The notes under the pieces: model-generated
What the model was told of the DNA's origin: nothing
The model's database searches: none
What the model saw: only the letters and a program-made list of their open reading frames with translations
Part shown: positions 5,020 to 6,871 of the stretch, piece after piece
Layout of the letters: every line of letters starts with the position of its first letter
Numbering within the stretch: the stretch's first letter is position 1
Translations under genes and position numbers: made by a program
Assembly (NCBI GenBank): GCA_030642635.1
Contig: DAOWNK010000176.1
Location: forward strand, 1 to 6,871
Direction: 5' to 3'
DNA: 6,871 nucleotides
From: Pirellulales bacterium
GTDB lineage: Bacteria; Planctomycetota; Planctomycetia; Pirellulales; Thermoguttaceae

Positions 5020-6054
5020 TTATTCCCCCTTCTGGTATTCAACCCGGGCGATCCCCGCGGCGCCGATGTATCCGGCGTCGGCGCCGAGTGTGGCGAAGTC
5101 GATGACTACACGTTCGACAAGCAATCCGAAGACTCGTCGGGCAACTTCTTCCTTGATCCATGCGAGGAACTGCCGGCCCAACTCGGTCTGGTTTCCGCCG
5201 AAGGTCATCGCCCCGCCCAGCAGTACGCCGTCCGGGTCGATGGTGTGCATCAGGTTGGTCACGCCGACGCCCATCGCCCGAGCGACCCCGTGGATGACCT
5301 CCAGCGAGAGTTCATCGCCGGCGGCGGCCTCCTCGGCCAGCAGCTTCGGCGAGAGTTCGGCGCCGGCGGCCAGCCGGTCGGCAACGGAGCTTTCCCGGCC
5401 GTCGTCGAGCAACTGCCTGGTTCTTTTAATCACGGCTGTTGCACTGGCGTATGCCTCGAGGTGTCCCGGTTTGCCGCACCCGCAAATGCGTGCATCGTCG
5501 GAGTGGTCGATGACTATGTGTCCGCATTCGGCGCCGTGGCTGTGCTGGCCGTCGATGGAAAGCTCTCCGATAATAATGCCGCAGCCGATGCCTGTGCCCA
5601 ACGTAAAAAGCACTAGGCTGTGGAAATCTCGTCCGGAGCCGACCCAGAATTCGCCGTATGCCGCCGCCGCGCCGTCGTTTATAAAGGATACCGGCAGACC
5701 GCAATGATGGCTTACCCGATCGCGGATCGGGAAATGGTCCCAGCCGGGCATGTTTACCGGGCGGTCCAGCAGCCCGGCCGGTATGTCCATGGTGCCGGGT
5801 GAGCCGAGTCCTACCCGGGCGATCGCCGCCTGGGTAAGCCCTGCCCGCTCGATTGCATCTCCCACGGCGGCGCCCATCCGCCGTGCACCGTCCTCCGGGC
5901 CTTTTTCGGCCTTGGTCGGGATGCTCAGCCAAGAGAGCGGGCGTCCAAGGTCGTCGACCACACCAACTTTGACGTTGGTCCCGCCAAGGTCGATGCCCAC
6001 GTAAAAAGGCGATTGTGCCTGATCCAGTGAGATAAAACTGCGTGTTTGTGACAT
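5020..6054 (-). CDS. ROK-family sugar kinase, probable glucokinase
   Basis: 344-residue cytoplasmic kinase of the ROK family, most like bacterial glucokinases, which phosphorylate glucose with ATP to feed glycolysis. Motifs in order: phosphate-1 loop DLGGTNVK (22-29), GSPGTMD (84-90), catalytic N126/D127 in FINDGAAAAYGE, phosphate-2 loop TLGTGIGCG (151-159), the sugar-binding E176 and zinc-ligand H179 in ECGH, and the zinc cluster C191-x-C193-G-x2-G-H198-L-E200. The ROK signature normally has a third Cys where H198 stands, so zinc may be held by 2 Cys and 2 His. Exact sugar specificity (glucose, mannose, N-acetyl sugars) cannot be assigned. The ATG at 6054 gives an 18-residue leader before the first strand. 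The ROK gene lacks a helix-turn-helix domain, so it is an enzyme rather than a NagC-type repressor. Confidence 0.92.
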   Translation of the reverse strand: MSQTRSFISLDQAQSPFYVGIDLGGTNVKVGVVDDLGRPLSWLSIPTKAEKGPEDGARRMGAAVGDAIERAGLTQAAIARVGLGSPGTMDIPAGLLDRPVNMPGWDHFPIRDRVSHHCGLPVSFINDGAAAAYGEFWVGSGRDFHSLVLFTLGTGIGCGIIIGELSIDGQHSHGAECGHIVIDHSDDARICGCGKPGHLEAYASATAVIKRTRQLLDDGRESSVADRLAAGAELSPKLLAEEAAAGDELSLEVIHGVARAMGVGVTNLMHTIDPDGVLLGGAMTFGGNQTELGRQFLAWIKEEVARRVFGLLVERVVIDFATLGADAGYIGAAGIARVEYQKGE

Positions 6055-6087
6055 TTATATAGCGATAATTCACGGACGGTTTCATTT

Positions 6088-6116
6088 AATATAAACATTG
6101 CTGGCAGTGCAAGCAA
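6088..6116 (-). promoter_or_regulatory. Candidate promoter for the ROK kinase gene
   Basis: On the minus strand, TTGCTT (6116-6111, 3 of 6 matches) and TATATT (6093-6088, 5 of 6) are 17 bp apart, which would give a leader of roughly 25-30 nt. The call is weak and rests on consensus only. The rest of the 191-nt divergent spacer (6055-6245) is AT-richer than the genes; apart from a ribosome binding site at its right end I see nothing I can name, and no repeat. Confidence 0.3.
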
Positions 6117-6232
6117 TCTCCCCCAAACCCAAAAAAATCTCCATTTTGCGGTTGTGTGAAATTGCGATTCCAGGGAAAATGCCGCCCCGTAAGATCCAAA
6201 CATTCCTGCATTTCAATCCATAACGAGTATCC

Positions 6233-6240
6233 AAGGAGGG
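6233..6240 (+). promoter_or_regulatory. Strong Shine-Dalgarno site of the thioredoxin-protease gene
   Basis: AAGGAGGG ends 5 nt before the ATG at 6246 and closely matches the anti-Shine-Dalgarno complement. It fixes the start of this gene, although the frame stays open further upstream. None of the other genes whose leader is in the window has a comparable site. Confidence 0.8.
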
Positions 6241-6245
6241 AACCG

Positions 6246-6871
6246 ATGGTCTCGTTGCAAGTGGCCGTGGCGGCGGTGGCGCTGTCGGCGGCCGGTCAAA
6301 CTGTGCTGCTGGATTTCTCTGCCGATTGGTGCGGACCATGCCGCGCAATGGACCCGACTATCCAAGCACTCGTCGCCAAGGGATATCCCGTACAAAAGAT
6401 CAACATCGATCACCATCCGGAACTGAAACAAAAATACGGCGTGAGCAACATCCCTTGCTTTGTGATGTTGGTCGACGGCCGCGAGGTGGATCGGGTGGTC
6501 GGAGGGACCAGCTTCAGCCGACTGGAGCGGATGTGTCGGGCCGGGACAGATCGGCCGGCTCGCCAAACCTTGGCCGACGCCTTGAGTGCCACCGGCGTCT
6601 CGCCGGTGCTGCGGCGAAAGCACGGGCAAGATGCCCGTGGCGCCGGTCAAGGTTGGACGCCGCAAAGCCGCACCCCGTCGAGAACCGACCGGGAACTGAT
6701 CGCCGCCAGCGCCCGCCTGCGGATCGGAGATGCTACCGGACATTCGTGCGGCTCGGGCACCATCATCGACGCCCGGGGCGGCGAGGCACTGATACTTACC
6801 TGCGGGCATATCTTCCGCGACTCAAAGGGCGCCGGACGCATCGAGGTCGATCTGTTCGGCACAGGTGCACC
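6246..6871 (+). CDS. Thioredoxin domain / trypsin-like serine protease fusion (3' end outside the window)
   Basis: The visible 208 residues start with an uncharged hydrophobic segment (about 5-16, ending in SAAG) that could be a weak signal peptide. A thioredoxin domain follows (about 18-100) with the redox motif WCGPC (28-32, C29/C32) and the cis-proline in NIPCF (P70; Cys stands at 71 where Thr is common). After a linker (about 101-150), a trypsin-like fold begins: GSGTIID (169-175) and LTCGHIF (184-190), where H188 is the expected catalytic His. The Asp and Ser of the triad would lie beyond the window. Family knowledge: such two-domain proteins are expected outside the cytoplasm, in quality control or redox-linked proteolysis; the actual substrate is unknown. 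Residues 114-133 are encoded by a 60-nt in-frame palindrome in the interdomain linker. Strong ribosome binding site; divergent from the ROK gene. Confidence 0.85.
   Translation, partial: MVSLQVAVAAVALSAAGQTVLLDFSADWCGPCRAMDPTIQALVAKGYPVQKINIDHHPELKQKYGVSNIPCFVMLVDGREVDRVVGGTSFSRLERMCRAGTDRPARQTLADALSATGVSPVLRRKHGQDARGAGQGWTPQSRTPSRTDRELIAASARLRIGDATGHSCGSGTIIDARGGEALILTCGHIFRDSKGAGRIEVDLFGTGA
6585..6644. repeat. Two-tier palindromic repeat inside the thioredoxin-protease gene (families A and F)
   Basis: The 26-nt arms at 6585-6610 and 6619-6644 face each other across 8 nt and are complementary at 20 of 26 positions. Each arm forms its own perfect hairpin: ACCGGCG-TCT-CGCCGGT on the left and ACGGGCA-AGA-TGCCCGT on the right. 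The left arm shares its core with the repeat at 908-972. Its length, 60 nt, is an exact multiple of three, and the gene reads through it. Confidence 0.9.

Noticed and set aside
5426..6085. A 219-codon minus-strand open frame
   Set aside because: It overlaps the ROK gene in another frame and has an Arg-rich, low-complexity composition without motifs.
885..6644. CRISPR array
   Set aside because: The repeats are inverted, differ in sequence, are spread over kilobases and are not separated by uniform spacers.
6213..6809. A 198-codon minus-strand open frame
   Set aside because: It is antisense to the thioredoxin-protease gene, which has a strong ribosome binding site and clear domains; part of its sequence is translated repeat.

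Overview
The window looks like chromosomal DNA from a GC-rich planctomycete, most likely of the Pirellulales type. I infer this from three things. The gene families are typical of that group: a compact Hanks-type kinase, a thioredoxin-trypsin fusion and a DUF1611/epimerase pair. Recognisable Shine-Dalgarno sites are nearly absent. GC-rich palindromes of a kind I associate with planctomycete genomes sit in spacers and even inside genes. No rRNA, tRNA, CRISPR array, transposase or prophage gene is visible.

Layout: a Ser/Thr protein kinase (2-874, +) converges on a minus-strand group that reads, in transcription order, ExeA-like AAA ATPase (4115-3312), DUF1611/DgcN-like protein (3156-2125) and dipeptide epimerase/DgcA-like protein (2052-991). 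The 16S rRNA m3U1498 methyltransferase gene rsmE (4182-4958, +) is divergent from the ATPase and convergent with a ROK-family sugar kinase (6054-5020, -). A secreted-type thioredoxin/trypsin-like protease gene (6246 to beyond the window end, +) is divergent from the ROK gene. All seven genes have intact frames.

Functionally, the DUF1611 and epimerase genes are the only clear pathway pair. Their families match the published DgcN/DgcA route, in which D-glutamate is N-acetylated and then racemised to N-acetyl-L-glutamate. Recovery of L-Ala-D-Glu from peptidoglycan is the alternative reading. The other genes are housekeeping or unlinked.

The most striking content is a set of two-tier palindromes: each arm is itself a hairpin, and two arms face each other across a short spacer. 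One lies in every non-divergent gene junction (885-986, 2063-2119, 3199-3308, 4954-5013). Two more lie in frame inside coding sequences (4719-4803 in rsmE, 6585-6644 in the thioredoxin-protease gene). Four of the sequence families share a layout of G(C/G)CA, then a self-complementary core, then TG, and two families differ by paired compensatory changes. This suggests a dispersed REP/BIME-like element family that enters gene ends and protein loops without breaking frame. The two divergent promoter regions (4116-4181 and 6055-6245) carry none.
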